Origin: an uncultured Oscillospiraceae bacterium
GTDB taxonomy: Bacteria > Bacillota > Clostridia > Oscillospirales > Acutalibacteraceae
Assembly: GCA_900550315.1 (NCBI GenBank)
Contig: URRK01000007.1
Location: 1 to 22,108 of the forward strand
Direction: 5' to 3'
Length of the DNA: 22,108 bases
Below are positions 13,797 to 21,751 of the stretch, in pieces (within the stretch, counting starts at the first letter, position 1; the number at the start of each line of letters is the position of its first letter). Below the pieces are notes generated by a model. It ran no database searches and was not told the DNA's origin. It saw nothing but the letters and a program-made list of their open reading frames with translations. The translations under genes were made by a program, and so were the position numbers.

Positions 13797-13801
13797 ATAC
13801 G

Positions 13802-13830
13802 ATTATACCACAGTTTTTTGGCAGAGTCAA
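13802..13830 (-). promoter_or_regulatory. Sigma-A promoter for rpmG-secE-nusG-rplK-rplA
   Basis: On the minus strand TTGACT (13830-13825), a 17-bp spacer and TATAAT (13807-13802). This is one of the best promoters in the window, as expected for a ribosomal-protein operon. Confidence 0.88.
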
Positions 13831-13913
13831 GTTTTTTTTCAAAAGCCCTTTAAATTTCGCGGCAGCCGCGCAAAACCGCCTGCTACCCCTTTTCTCTTAT
13901 AGCTTAAGTACTG

Positions 13914-13960
13914 CAAAAAAAGCGCCAAAGAAGCCCCAAAACCCGAAGCTTCTTTGACGC
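13914..13960 (-). terminator. Terminator after glmS
   Basis: On the minus strand GCGTCAAAGAAGC (13960-13948) pairs with GCTTCTTTGGCGC (13934-13922) with one mismatch, followed by seven T residues (13921-13915). It starts 20 bp after the glmS stop. Confidence 0.92.
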
Positions 13961-13979
13961 CTTGGCGTATTGAAAAAAC

Positions 13980-15806
13980 TTATTCCACCGTTACCGATTT
14001 TGCCAAATTTCGCGGTTTATCAATATCGCAGCCGTTGTAAAGGGCTACATAATAGGCAAAAATCTGCAGCGGCACAACCTCAACCGAGGCCAGCAGCAGC
14101 GGGTCGGTTTGCGGCAGGTAAATAACCTCGTCCGACTCCTGCGAAACGGCGCGGTTGCCCTCTACCGCGGTAGAAAGTACAAAGGCGCCGCGAGCCTTTA
14201 CCTCTTTAATATTGCTAAGCATTTTGTCGCTTAAATTGCCGTACGCCGAAAGGGCAATAACCATTCGGCCTTCCTCAATAAGCGAAATGGTTCCGTGCTT
14301 TAATTCGCCGGCGGCGTAGGCTTCGGAATTTAAATAAGAGATCTCTTTTAATTTTAAAGAGCCCTCCATAGCCACGGCGTAATCAATATTACGGCCAATA
14401 AAGAATACCGAACGCATGGAATAATGCTCTTTGGCTAGCACGCGCAGCTTATCCTCCAACGCAAAAATATCTTGAATTTGCTTTGGCAAGCGGCGAATAC
14501 CGTCCAGCAGGCTATTCAGCCGCTCTTGTTGGCAGGTGCCAAGCTTTTCGGCCGCGTAAATTGCAAACAGGTACAAAACAATTAGCTGGGTAGAGTAGGC
14601 CTTGGTGGTGGCAACGGCAATTTCCGGCCCGGCCCAGGTGTAAATAACATCGTCCGAGGCTTTGGCAATAGAGCTGCCCACTACATTTACAATAGAAAGG
14701 GTATGCGCCCCGCGGGCCTTGGCCTCCTTTAAAGCGGCCAGAGTATCGGCCGTTTCGCCCGACTGGCTAATAATAATTACCAGCGTTTTGTTGTTGATGA
14801 TGGGGTTGCGATAACGGAACTCCGAAGCCAGATCTACCTCTACCGGAATTCTTAACAGTTCCTCGTAAAAATATTTGGCAACCACGCCGGTGTGGTAAGC
14901 CGAACCGCAAGCCGTAATCACAATGCGGTCAATACCGCGAAGCTGCTCGTCGGTAAGCTTTAGGCCCTCAAAAAACACCTTACCGTCTTTTAACCGCGGC
15001 TCGTAGGTTTTGGCAATGGCGTCGGGCTGCTCTTTAATTTCTTTCATCATAAAGTGGTCGTAGCCACCCTTTTCAGCCGCGTCAATGCTCCAGTTTACAA
15101 CGCTTACCTCGCGGGTCAGCTCCTTGCCCTCGGCATTATAAAGCCGCACGCTATCCGGCTTTAAAACGGCAATTTCGCCATCTTCAATGTAAAGTACATT
15201 TTTGGTGTGAGAAATTAGCGCCGTAACATCCGAGGCAATGTAATTGTTCCCCTCCCCAAGGCCAATAATCAGCGGGCTAAAGTGGCGCACGGCGTAAAGA
15301 GTTTCGGGGTCTTTGGCACAAAGAATACCCAGTGAATAAGAGCCCTCTAACCTGCTAATGGTTTTGGCTACCGCGGCAAATACATTGCCGGTGTAATATT
15401 TTTCAAGCAAATTGGCAATAATTTCGCTGTCGGTCTCGCTTTTAAATACCACGCCGTCGGCAATCAATTCGTCTTTCAGCTCAATGTAATTTTCAATAAT
15501 GCCGTTATGTACAATGGCAAAGTTGCCCTGAAAGCTTTTGTGCGGGTGGGCGTTGCGGTTGCAGGGGGCGCCGTGGGTAGCCCAGCGGGTGTGGCCAATG
15601 CCAATGGTGCCGGGCAGCGTTAAGCCGTTTTGGGTGCTTTGCTTTAGGGCCGAAATGCGCTCTACGGTTTTTTGCATTTTAATTTCGCCGTTGTGAATAA
15701 CAGCAACGCCGGCAGAATCGTACCCGCGGTATTCCAGCCGCTCTAAGCCGTCTAATAAAATGGGGGCCGCCTGCTCGCGACCTACAAAGCCAACTATACC
15801 ACACAT
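13980..15806 (-). CDS. glmS: Glucosamine-6-phosphate synthase (isomerizing glutamine-fructose-6-P aminotransferase)
   Basis: GlmS makes glucosamine-6-phosphate from fructose-6-phosphate and glutamine, the entry step to UDP-GlcNAc for peptidoglycan. The 608 residues begin MCGIVGFVG, with Cys2 as the N-terminal nucleophile of the class II glutaminase domain. GHTRWATHG (about 72-80) and the HNGIIENY block (about 99-106) complete that domain. Two SIS domains follow, with ACGSAYH (about 300-306), SQSGETADTLAAL (about 348-360) and SSIAK near 380. The C-terminus LAKSVTVE is the conserved tail that closes the ammonia channel. It forms its own transcription unit with a promoter and a strong terminator. 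No glmM is adjacent and the leader is too short for the glmS ribozyme. Confidence 0.97.
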   Translation of the reverse strand: MCGIVGFVGREQAAPILLDGLERLEYRGYDSAGVAVIHNGEIKMQKTVERISALKQSTQNGLTLPGTIGIGHTRWATHGAPCNRNAHPHKSFQGNFAIVHNGIIENYIELKDELIADGVVFKSETDSEIIANLLEKYYTGNVFAAVAKTISRLEGSYSLGILCAKDPETLYAVRHFSPLIIGLGEGNNYIASDVTALISHTKNVLYIEDGEIAVLKPDSVRLYNAEGKELTREVSVVNWSIDAAEKGGYDHFMMKEIKEQPDAIAKTYEPRLKDGKVFFEGLKLTDEQLRGIDRIVITACGSAYHTGVVAKYFYEELLRIPVEVDLASEFRYRNPIINNKTLVIIISQSGETADTLAALKEAKARGAHTLSIVNVVGSSIAKASDDVIYTWAGPEIAVATTKAYSTQLIVLYLFAIYAAEKLGTCQQERLNSLLDGIRRLPKQIQDIFALEDKLRVLAKEHYSMRSVFFIGRNIDYAVAMEGSLKLKEISYLNSEAYAAGELKHGTISLIEEGRMVIALSAYGNLSDKMLSNIKEVKARGAFVLSTAVEGNRAVSQESDEVIYLPQTDPLLLASVEVVPLQIFAYYVALYNGCDIDKPRNLAKSVTVE

Positions 15807-15892
15807 AAAAGTTAACCACCTTGTAAAGTAAATTTAAAGTAATTTGTAATAAACCCAGCAAACGGCTTTCAGCCGCCAAGCCGAAAAATATT

Positions 15893-15921
15893 GTAAGCCT
15901 ATTATAGCAAAAAAGGCTTAC
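15893..15921. promoter_or_regulatory. Inverted repeat over the glmS promoter, possible operator
   Basis: GTAAGCCT (15893-15900) and AGGCTTAC (15914-15921) are exact 8-bp inverted repeats with 13 bp between them. They flank the -10 box and part of the spacer. A dimeric repressor site is plausible; no regulator gene is nearby. It could also form a hairpin at the start of the transcript only in part, because one arm is upstream of the start site. Confidence 0.45.
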
Positions 15922-15929
15922 AAAGTCAA
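15901..15929 (-). promoter_or_regulatory. Sigma-A promoter for glmS
   Basis: On the minus strand TTGACT (15929-15924), a 17-bp spacer and TATAAT (15906-15901). The predicted leader is about 88 nt and contains a CGGCTT / AAGCCG stem (15863-15868 with 15878-15883). Confidence 0.88.
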
Positions 15930-15971
15930 TAAAAATGTACCAGGGCGGCGCTTAGGCGGCCTTGGTACATT
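15930..15971 (-). terminator. Probable terminator of the yqeG-nfo unit
   Basis: Arms AATGTACCA (15934-15942) and TGGTACATT (15963-15971) form a 9-bp perfect outer stem with further GC pairing inside. On the minus strand it ends in TTTTA, which runs directly into the -35 box of the glmS promoter. The large loop and short T-tract make it moderate in strength. Confidence 0.6.
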
Positions 15972-16027
15972 AAAAAATTAAGGTTCTTGCTGCTTTAGGC
16001 AACCAGGTGCGGGTTCACCTCGCTTAC

Positions 16028-16882
16028 CTAGGCAAGTAAGGCGTCATAATAATTTTTCATTGTTTTGGCGTCCTCGGCCTGCGTGCCGGCCGACTCGCAA
16101 ATAATGGTAGGGCTGCAGCCCTTTTGCACGGTAAGCTCCAGCACCGGCTCAAAATTCGGGCCAAAAACCGTATCTTCAAAGGTCAGGTGCCGCTTTTCGC
16201 CCCCGGTGGTGTACTCAATTTTAGAAAAATGCGCATGGTACTGCCGCAGCCGCTCCAGCCCCAGGGCGTTTTCAATTTCAATAAAGATTTTTTTATAATC
16301 CTCAAATTGCTTTAGCCCGCCCAGGCTCCGGGCGTTTAGGTGCCCAAAATCAATGCAGGGAATTAACCGTTCATCTAACCTACAAAGCTCTAAAACCTCG
16401 TAAAGTGTGCCAAGCTGATTGATTTTTCCCATGGTTTCGGGGCAAATGTGCACCCCGCCAAGGCCGGCCTCATCCAGCGCCGAAAGCGCTTTTTTCATGG
16501 TGTCCTTTGCCAGCTCCAACGCCTGCTCGCGGCTGATCTTACCGCAGGAACCGGTATGCACCACAATGCGGCTGCCGCCCATTGCCGAAACCGCTTTTGC
16601 GCTGGCTAAAATGTACTGCACCGAATTTTGGCGCTTTTCCTCCTCCACCGACGACATAGAAATATAATACGGCGCGTGCAAAGAAAGGGTAATGTTTTTC
16701 TCCCGCGCAAGGCGGCCAAGCTCGGCGGCCTTTTCCTGCCCAATGTTAACCCCGCGGCCGCACTGGTACTCAAACGCGTCCAGCCCCATTTTTGTTAAAT
16801 ACTCCGGCACCTGAAGGCTGGTTTTGTAGCCCATTGCCGTAAAGCTGGCGGCGTTACCCGCCGGGCCGAATTTTGCAGCCAT
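16028..16882 (-). CDS. Endonuclease IV-like TIM-barrel protein (AP endonuclease family 2)
   Basis: Members of this family cut DNA at abasic sites using a trinuclear zinc centre. The 284-residue product shows the expected metal ligands in order: SLHAPYY, IVVHTGSCG, ICPETMGK, CIDFGHLNA, YHAHFSK and IICESAG. Divergence from E. coli Nfo is clear: the opening reads KFGPAGNAASF rather than GAHVSAAGG, and the protein resembles the archaeal/clostridial branch. DNA-repair function is therefore likely but not certain. I chose the ATG at 16882, with AAAGGGGG and 8 nt spacing, 17 bp after the yqeG stop. A GTG at 16912 would add ten residues overlapping yqeG and lacks an RBS. The zinc ligands argue against a sugar isomerase, which shares the fold. 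Confidence 0.82.
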   Translation of the reverse strand: MAAKFGPAGNAASFTAMGYKTSLQVPEYLTKMGLDAFEYQCGRGVNIGQEKAAELGRLAREKNITLSLHAPYYISMSSVEEEKRQNSVQYILASAKAVSAMGGSRIVVHTGSCGKISREQALELAKDTMKKALSALDEAGLGGVHICPETMGKINQLGTLYEVLELCRLDERLIPCIDFGHLNARSLGGLKQFEDYKKIFIEIENALGLERLRQYHAHFSKIEYTTGGEKRHLTFEDTVFGPNFEPVLELTVQKGCSPTIICESAGTQAEDAKTMKNYYDALLA

Positions 16883-16899
16883 TTTTACTGCCCCCTTTT

Positions 16900-17394
16900 T
16901 TAAAATTTGCACGGCAGCTTGTAGCGCCGCAGCAATTTGCGCTCTAACGCGCGTTTTATTTTAAACCTGCAAGAGGTTTCTAACTTTTGGGGCGCCACTA
17001 AAATGGTTTTACAGCCCGAAAGCTTGCCGCCCAAAATGTCGGTAAATAATTGGTCGCCAACAATGGCGGTGTTTTTTTTGCTGGCGCCCACCCGCCGCAT
17101 TGCCCTAAAATAACCAAACGGCAGCGGTTTTAAGCCCAACCCAACAAAGGGCAGCCCAACTGCCCCGGCAAAGGCTGCCATGCGCTTTGGCACCGCGTTG
17201 GAAAGAATAATTAGCGCAATGCCGCTTTGCTGCAGCAGCACCAGCCAGTCGGCCACGCCGGGAATCAGCTTTGCGGCGTGGTCTACCGTAAGGGTATTAT
17301 CAACATCTAAAATTAAAGTGGTAATGCCCTGCTGCCGCAAAAAAAGCGGGCTGATTTTTGTAACCTTGTTAAAATAATAATTGGGCCGGAACAT
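16900..17394 (-). CDS. yqeG: YqeG-family HAD phosphatase
   Basis: This is a small HAD-superfamily (subclass IIIA) phosphatase, widely conserved in Firmicutes; the substrate in most bacteria is unknown. The 164 residues show motif I LDVDNTLTVD (about 30-39), with the nucleophile and acid-base aspartates, motif II LSNA near 69-72, a lysine in GLKPLPFGYF, and motif III VGDQLFTDILGG near 112-123. A basic tail follows. I chose the ATG at 17394 because AAGGTGAT lies just before it; a GTG at 17403 overlaps that Shine-Dalgarno. The gene starts right behind the rpsU terminator, so it depends on read-through or an unseen promoter. Nfo follows after 17 bp. Confidence 0.93.
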   Translation of the reverse strand: MFRPNYYFNKVTKISPLFLRQQGITTLILDVDNTLTVDHAAKLIPGVADWLVLLQQSGIALIILSNAVPKRMAAFAGAVGLPFVGLGLKPLPFGYFRAMRRVGASKKNTAIVGDQLFTDILGGKLSGCKTILVAPQKLETSCRFKIKRALERKLLRRYKLPCKF

Positions 17395-17403
17395 AAAGAT
17401 CAC

Positions 17404-17439
17404 CTTAAAAAGAAAAACGGCTTATTACTAAGCCGTTTT
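17404..17439 (-). terminator. Terminator after rpsU
   Basis: On the minus strand AAAACGGCTTA (17439-17429) pairs exactly with TAAGCCGTTTT (17424-17414) around a GTAA loop, followed by TCTTTTT. The T-tract runs straight into the yqeG Shine-Dalgarno. Confidence 0.88.
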
Positions 17440-17495
17440 AACTGTTGCCGATTTTTGTGCTAAAGGCAAAGCCCAAACAGCACCTTTGCCAACCC

Positions 17496-17672
17496 TTAGC
17501 GGAACTTACGCTTGCGGGCGGCCTCGGATTTTTTCTTGCGCCGTACAGAGGGCTTTTCGTAATGCTCTCTCTTGCGAACTTCTTGAATTACGCCGTCTTT
17601 AGCGGTCTGTCTCTTAAAACGGCGAAGTGCGTTGTCAAGAGATTCATTCTCTTTAATTTTTACCTGACTCAT
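17496..17672 (-). CDS. rpsU: 30S ribosomal protein S21
   Basis: S21 is a small basic protein of the 30S platform that helps start translation. The 58 residues begin MSQVKIKENESLDNALRRFK, contain VIQEVRKREHYEKPS and end RRKKKSEAARKRKFR, the standard S21 pattern with a strongly basic C-terminus. The ATG at 17672 has GGAGGGAGGG 5-6 nt upstream. The gene has its own promoter overlapping the leuS end and its own terminator, forming a single-gene unit. In many Firmicutes it is paired with a yqeY-type gene; here it is not. Confidence 0.95.
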   Translation of the reverse strand: MSQVKIKENESLDNALRRFKRQTAKDGVIQEVRKREHYEKPSVRRKKKSEAARKRKFR

Positions 17673-17732
17673 TTATGTCCCTCCCTCCGCACAGAATGCA
17701 GGGGTTTATACCTTTAGTTAAGCAAAGCGCAA

Positions 17733-17756
17733 ACAAACCTGCTTACAAACCTGCTT
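17733..17756. repeat. Tandem 12-bp repeat at the start of the rpsU leader
   Basis: ACAAACCTGCTT occurs twice without a gap (17733-17744 and 17745-17756). On the minus strand this is AAGCAGGTTTGT twice, starting close to the predicted +1 of the rpsU transcript. Confidence 0.9.
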
Positions 17757-17764
17757 AGATATTT

Positions 17765-17794
17765 ATTATACAACATACCAAGCGGCGTTGTCAA
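17765..17794 (-). promoter_or_regulatory. Sigma-A promoter for rpsU
   Basis: On the minus strand TTGACA (17794-17789), an 18-bp spacer and TATAAT (17770-17765). The -35 box lies 3 bp after the leuS stop codon. There is no terminator between leuS and rpsU, so leuS transcripts can also read into rpsU. Confidence 0.85.
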
Positions 17795-17797
17795 GCA

Positions 17798-20203
17798 TTA
17801 TTTTGCAACAATGTTAACCAGCTTGCCGGGAACATAAATTTCTTTAACAATTTGCTTGCCGGCAATGGCGGCTGCCACCTTGGCGTCGGCCTTAACGGCG
17901 GCTAAGGCCTGCTCTTTAGAAATTGCAGCGTCTACCACTACCTTAGCGCGCAACTTACCGCAAACCTGCACTACCAGCTCAATACTGCTGCTGTTGCATT
18001 TTTCTTCGCTGTAAACGGGCCAGGCGGCAGCATTTAGCTGCCCGGCAAAGCCAGCGTTTACCCAAAGTTCCTCGGTAATGTGCGGGGCAAAGGGGTTCAG
18101 CAGCAAAATAAAGGTTTTAAATTCGCCCTTGGTTAAGCTGCCCTTGCTGTAAATTTCGTTAATTAAAGACATTAACGCCGCAATAGCCGTGTTCATTTTA
18201 AGGGTTTCAATATCCTCGGTTACCTTTTTAATGGTGCGGTGAAAAGCGGTTTCTAACTCCTTGGAATAGCCGTCCCCCTCACAAAGCAGGTCGGTAAGGC
18301 CCCAAACCCGCTCTAAAAAGCGCTTGCTGCCTTTAATCGAGGTAGAGCTCCACGGCGCTGCTTTTTCAAAATCGCCAATAAACATTTCGTAAATGCGCAT
18401 GGTATCGGCGCCGTAATCGCGCACAATTTCATCTGGATTTACCACATTCCCGCGGGATTTTGACATTTTTTCGCCGTTCTCACCCAAAATCATGCCGTGG
18501 CTAGTGCGCTTTTGGTAAGGCTCTTTACAGGGCACCACGCCAATATCGTACAAAAAGCGGTGCCAAAAACGGCTGTAAAGCAGGTGCAGCGTAGTGTGCT
18601 CCATACCGCCGTTGTACCAATCTACCGGCATCCAATATTCCAGCGCCTCTTTACTGGCTAAGGCGTTGTTGTTGTGCGGGTCGCAGTAACGCAAAAAGTA
18701 CCAGGAGGAACCGGCCCACTGGGGCATGGTATCGGTCTCGCGCCGGGCAGCGCCGCCGCACTTGGGGCAGGTGGTAGCAAGCCAGCTTTTCATGTTAGCT
18801 AACGGCGACTCGCCGTTTTCGGTTGGCTCGTAAGAGTCTACCTCCGGCAGCAGCAGCGGCAGCTCGCTTTCGGGCAGCGGAACATAGCCGCATTTTTCGC
18901 AATGCACTACCGGAATGGGCTCGCCCCAATAACGCTGGCGGGAGAATACCCAGTCGCGCAGCTTATAGTTTACCTTTTGGTGGCCCACTTGATTTTCGGT
19001 CAACCAAGCGGTAATTTTTTCCTTAGCCTGGTCTACGGTAAGGCCGGTTAAAAAGCCGGAATTTACCATGGTGCCGGTAGCGCAATCGGTAAAGGCCTGC
19101 TGCTCTACATTGCCGCCGCTTACCACCTCTACAATAGGCAGGTTAAACTTTTTAGCAAAGTCAAAATCGCGGTCGTCATGCGCCGGCACGGCCATAATAG
19201 CGCCGGTACCGTAGGAAATTAAAACATAGTCGGAAACAAAAATGGGAATTTCTTTGCCGTTTACCGGGTTTATGGCCCGAACACCCTTTAGCTCCACGCC
19301 GGATTTTTCTTTAACCACTTCGGTGCGTTCAAAATCGGACTTACGGGCGGCAGCCTCGCGGTAGGCGGCAATCTCGCTGTAATTCTGCAGGTCGTTTTTC
19401 CATTTTTCTATAAACGGGTGCTCCGGCGCAATTACCATGTAGGTGGCGCCGAATAAAGTATCCGGCCGGGTGGAATAAACCGTTAAAACCTCGCCCTTGG
19501 TGGTTTTAAAATTAATTTCGGCACCGGTAGAGCGGCCAATCCAGTTGCGCTGCTGCGTTTTTACCCGGTCAATAAAATCTACCTCGTTCAAGCCGTCCAG
19601 CAGCTTTTCGGCGTAATCGGTAATTTTTAACATCCACTGGCTTTTAACCTTGCGCACCACCTCGCTGCCGCAGCGCTCGCAAACGCCGCCGGCAGCCTCC
19701 TCGTTTGCTAATACGCATTTGCAGGAGGTGCACCAGTTTACGGCCATTTCTTTTTTATAAGCCAGGCCCTTTTTAAACAGCTGAATAAAAATCCACTGCG
19801 TCCATTTATAATAGGAGGGGTCAGTGGTGCTGATCTCCCGCGTCCAGTCGAACGAAAAGCCCAGCGATTTTAACTGCCGTTTAAAGTTGGCAATGTTGTT
19901 TTTGGTTACAATTTCGGGGTGAATGTGATTTTTAATGGCGTAATTTTCGGTTGGCAGACCAAAGGCGTCAAACCCCATGGGGTACAGCACATTATACCCG
20001 CAAAGGCGCTTTTTACGGGCAACAATATCCAACGCGGTGTAGCTGCGCGGGTGCCCTACATGCAGGCCCTGGCCCGAAGGGTACGGGAACTCTACCAAGG
20101 CGTAATACTTTGGCAGGGTGTAATCGTTTTTTGCGGCAAAGGTGTTGTCCTTTTCCCAAATCTGCTGCCACTTTTGTTCAATTGCGGAATAATCGTACTT
20201 CAT
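17798..20203 (-). CDS. leuS: Leucyl-tRNA synthetase
   Basis: This enzyme charges tRNA-Leu with leucine and edits mischarged products. It is a class Ia synthetase of 801 residues, normal for bacterial LeuRS. The HIGH-type signature HVGH is at 48-51. A zinc-ribbon with CTSCKCV and GVCERCG is near 158-182, the CP1 editing domain with a TRPDTLFGATY motif is near 246-256, and a second zinc-like pair CEKCGY lies in the C-terminal half of the core. KMSKSRGNVV precedes the anticodon-binding helical domain. The start at 20203 has AGGTGAGAG upstream. It follows rsfS by 30 bp. No T-box leader is present upstream, in line with its place inside a longer operon. Confidence 0.98.
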   Translation of the reverse strand: MKYDYSAIEQKWQQIWEKDNTFAAKNDYTLPKYYALVEFPYPSGQGLHVGHPRSYTALDIVARKKRLCGYNVLYPMGFDAFGLPTENYAIKNHIHPEIVTKNNIANFKRQLKSLGFSFDWTREISTTDPSYYKWTQWIFIQLFKKGLAYKKEMAVNWCTSCKCVLANEEAAGGVCERCGSEVVRKVKSQWMLKITDYAEKLLDGLNEVDFIDRVKTQQRNWIGRSTGAEINFKTTKGEVLTVYSTRPDTLFGATYMVIAPEHPFIEKWKNDLQNYSEIAAYREAAARKSDFERTEVVKEKSGVELKGVRAINPVNGKEIPIFVSDYVLISYGTGAIMAVPAHDDRDFDFAKKFNLPIVEVVSGGNVEQQAFTDCATGTMVNSGFLTGLTVDQAKEKITAWLTENQVGHQKVNYKLRDWVFSRQRYWGEPIPVVHCEKCGYVPLPESELPLLLPEVDSYEPTENGESPLANMKSWLATTCPKCGGAARRETDTMPQWAGSSWYFLRYCDPHNNNALASKEALEYWMPVDWYNGGMEHTTLHLLYSRFWHRFLYDIGVVPCKEPYQKRTSHGMILGENGEKMSKSRGNVVNPDEIVRDYGADTMRIYEMFIGDFEKAAPWSSTSIKGSKRFLERVWGLTDLLCEGDGYSKELETAFHRTIKKVTEDIETLKMNTAIAALMSLINEIYSKGSLTKGEFKTFILLLNPFAPHITEELWVNAGFAGQLNAAAWPVYSEEKCNSSSIELVVQVCGKLRAKVVVDAAISKEQALAAVKADAKVAAAIAGKQIVKEIYVPGKLVNIVAK

Positions 20204-20233
20204 AAACTCTCACCTAATTTTCTAAAGCAACGC

Positions 20234-20581
20234 TTACAGCAAGATCTGCGGGTCAACTTGCTCCCCGTCGCTCCAGGTATGCTCTAAATTGTAAAACTCG
20301 CGGTTTTTGGCACTCATAATGTGAATTACTACGCTGCCGTAATCTAAGAGGATCCAGCCGGTGGCCCGCCCCTCAATGTGGTGGGGCTGCACGCCGGGCT
20401 GCTTTAGCTTTTCCTCGGTAATATCGGCCAGGGCGCGCACATGCGGGGCCGAGGTTGCCGTTGCCAGCACAAAATAATCGGCCAAAACCGTTAGGTTTTC
20501 TACCCGAATTACCGTAAGCTCCTGCGCTTTTTTCTCGTCCAGCGCGCGGGCGGCTGTTTTTAAACTATCAATTGGGTTCAA
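20234..20581 (-). CDS. rsfS: Ribosomal silencing factor RsfS
   Basis: RsfS (YbeB/DUF143) binds ribosomal protein L14 and blocks subunit joining, lowering translation in starvation. The 115-residue product carries the family core: LTVLADYFVLATATSAPHVR (about 29-48), GWILLDYGSVVIHIM (about 75-89), and the conserved end REFYNLEHTWSDG. The start codon is TTG at 20581, with GGAG 7 nt upstream; no ATG fits. A weak start could hold expression low. It lies 18 bp after the LCP gene and 30 bp before leuS. Confidence 0.94.
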   Translation of the reverse strand: MNPIDSLKTAARALDEKKAQELTVIRVENLTVLADYFVLATATSAPHVRALADITEEKLKQPGVQPHHIEGRATGWILLDYGSVVIHIMSAKNREFYNLEHTWSDGEQVDPQILL

Positions 20582-20599
20582 AATAAATTCTCCGTTACA

Positions 20600-21742
20600 T
20601 TAGTTATTACTGTTGCTGCCGCCGGTGGTCTGGTTTTTGTTTTGCTCCACCTGCGCCAAACTTCCGCCCTGCTCTACATTACTGGCCTCGTATTTGGTGT
20701 GAATTTCGGTCAACTGAATATCCCCGGCCGTAATGGGGGCGTTGTAGGGGTTAAAGTAGGTGTTAAACAAGGTTACATACTCGGCCTTGTGGGGCGACCA
20801 CATAGAAAGCTTGTTGCGGGTTGCAAACTGGCCCGGCACGGCGTAAATGCCCATTTGCTCCATGTTAATGGCGCGCACCTCGGTGGCGTAGCCCAGAATG
20901 GTGTTTAAGGTCATATCGGTAGAAACATGCTTGTAGCACTTGCTGGCCACGCTGAACATTTGCGAAACCGACATGCTTTTCAGTTTTTTCGCCAGCGCAA
21001 CATAAACCAGCCGCTGCGCCTCAATACGCTGAATATCGCCTTTAATATAGCCGTCCTTAATGCCGGTACGCTTACGCACAAAGCCGGTGGCCTGGTGGCC
21101 GTTTAAGGTGACCCAGCCGGGGCCAATGCGCTCGTGCACCAGGGTTTCGGGGTTCATAATATCAATGCCGTTTTCCTGCTGAATGTTAATGGTTAAGCCG
21201 CCTAACGCGTCAATAACATTAATAAAACCCTTAATGGTAAATAAAACATAATGGTCTAACGGAATGCCAAACAGCGAGGAAATTCGACGGCGCAAAGCGT
21301 TAATGCGCGCCTCGCCCTTACGGGGATTGCCGTAAACCGCGTTAATTTTGCAGGTAGGCACATCGGCGCCGGCAAAGGTATCCCGCGGGATCTGCAAAAA
21401 GTTTACCGTGTTTTTCTCATGATCCATGCAGGCAACGGCAATAATATCGGTCAAGGTCTCCTGCGGGTCTACCCCCAGCACCAAAATGTAGCTTACGCCA
21501 CTGTTGGAGCTTACCGTCATTTGCTCAAAGCTGCCTGTTTCCTCCGACCCCGTGCTAAGCCCGCCGGGCCGCCAGCCGGAAAGGGAAAGGTACCCGCCCA
21601 TAAGCAGGGTTAAAAGAATAGAAAAGGTTAAAACAATAGAAGCTACAATATTAACTGTTTTTTTAATTCTGCGTTTTTTGCTGTTTCCCCCGCGGGTGGA
21701 AACGGAATAAAGGTCAAAGCTGTCCTGTTCGTTTCGAGCCAT
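20600..21742 (-). CDS. LytR-CpsA-Psr (LCP) family cell-wall ligase
   Basis: LCP proteins transfer teichoic acid or other polymers from a lipid carrier to peptidoglycan on the outer face of the membrane. The 380 residues have a cytoplasmic N-terminus with basic KKRRIKK, one membrane helix (about 30-52) and an extracellular LCP domain (about 80-290). Key features are ILVLGVD, TDIIAVACMD, the IPRDTF arginine/aspartate motif, CKINAVY, DALGGLTINI and a RIEAQRLVYVAL segment. The Asn/Gln/Ser-rich tail (QVEQNKNQTTGGSNSNN) looks like a disordered linker. The ATG at 21742 has GAGG upstream and follows yqeK by 9 bp. It is placed between yqeK and rsfS, the usual location of one LCP gene in Clostridia. 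Confidence 0.93.
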   Translation of the reverse strand: MARNEQDSFDLYSVSTRGGNSKKRRIKKTVNIVASIVLTFSILLTLLMGGYLSLSGWRPGGLSTGSEETGSFEQMTVSSNSGVSYILVLGVDPQETLTDIIAVACMDHEKNTVNFLQIPRDTFAGADVPTCKINAVYGNPRKGEARINALRRRISSLFGIPLDHYVLFTIKGFINVIDALGGLTINIQQENGIDIMNPETLVHERIGPGWVTLNGHQATGFVRKRTGIKDGYIKGDIQRIEAQRLVYVALAKKLKSMSVSQMFSVASKCYKHVSTDMTLNTILGYATEVRAINMEQMGIYAVPGQFATRNKLSMWSPHKAEYVTLFNTYFNPYNAPITAGDIQLTEIHTKYEASNVEQGGSLAQVEQNKNQTTGGSNSNN

Positions 21743-21751
21743 TTTTTTACC

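Noticed and set aside
13446..13800. tRNA gene near rpmG-secE, a common site for tRNA-Trp or others
   Set aside because: No cloverleaf arms or GGTTCGA-type T-loop on either strand.
15807..15895. glmS ribozyme in the leader
   Set aside because: The predicted leader is only about 88 nt and shows one small stem, not the multi-helix core and cleavage site of the ribozyme.
20204..20233. T-box riboswitch before leuS
   Set aside because: Only 30 bp separate rsfS and leuS, with just an RBS; leuS is inside an operon.
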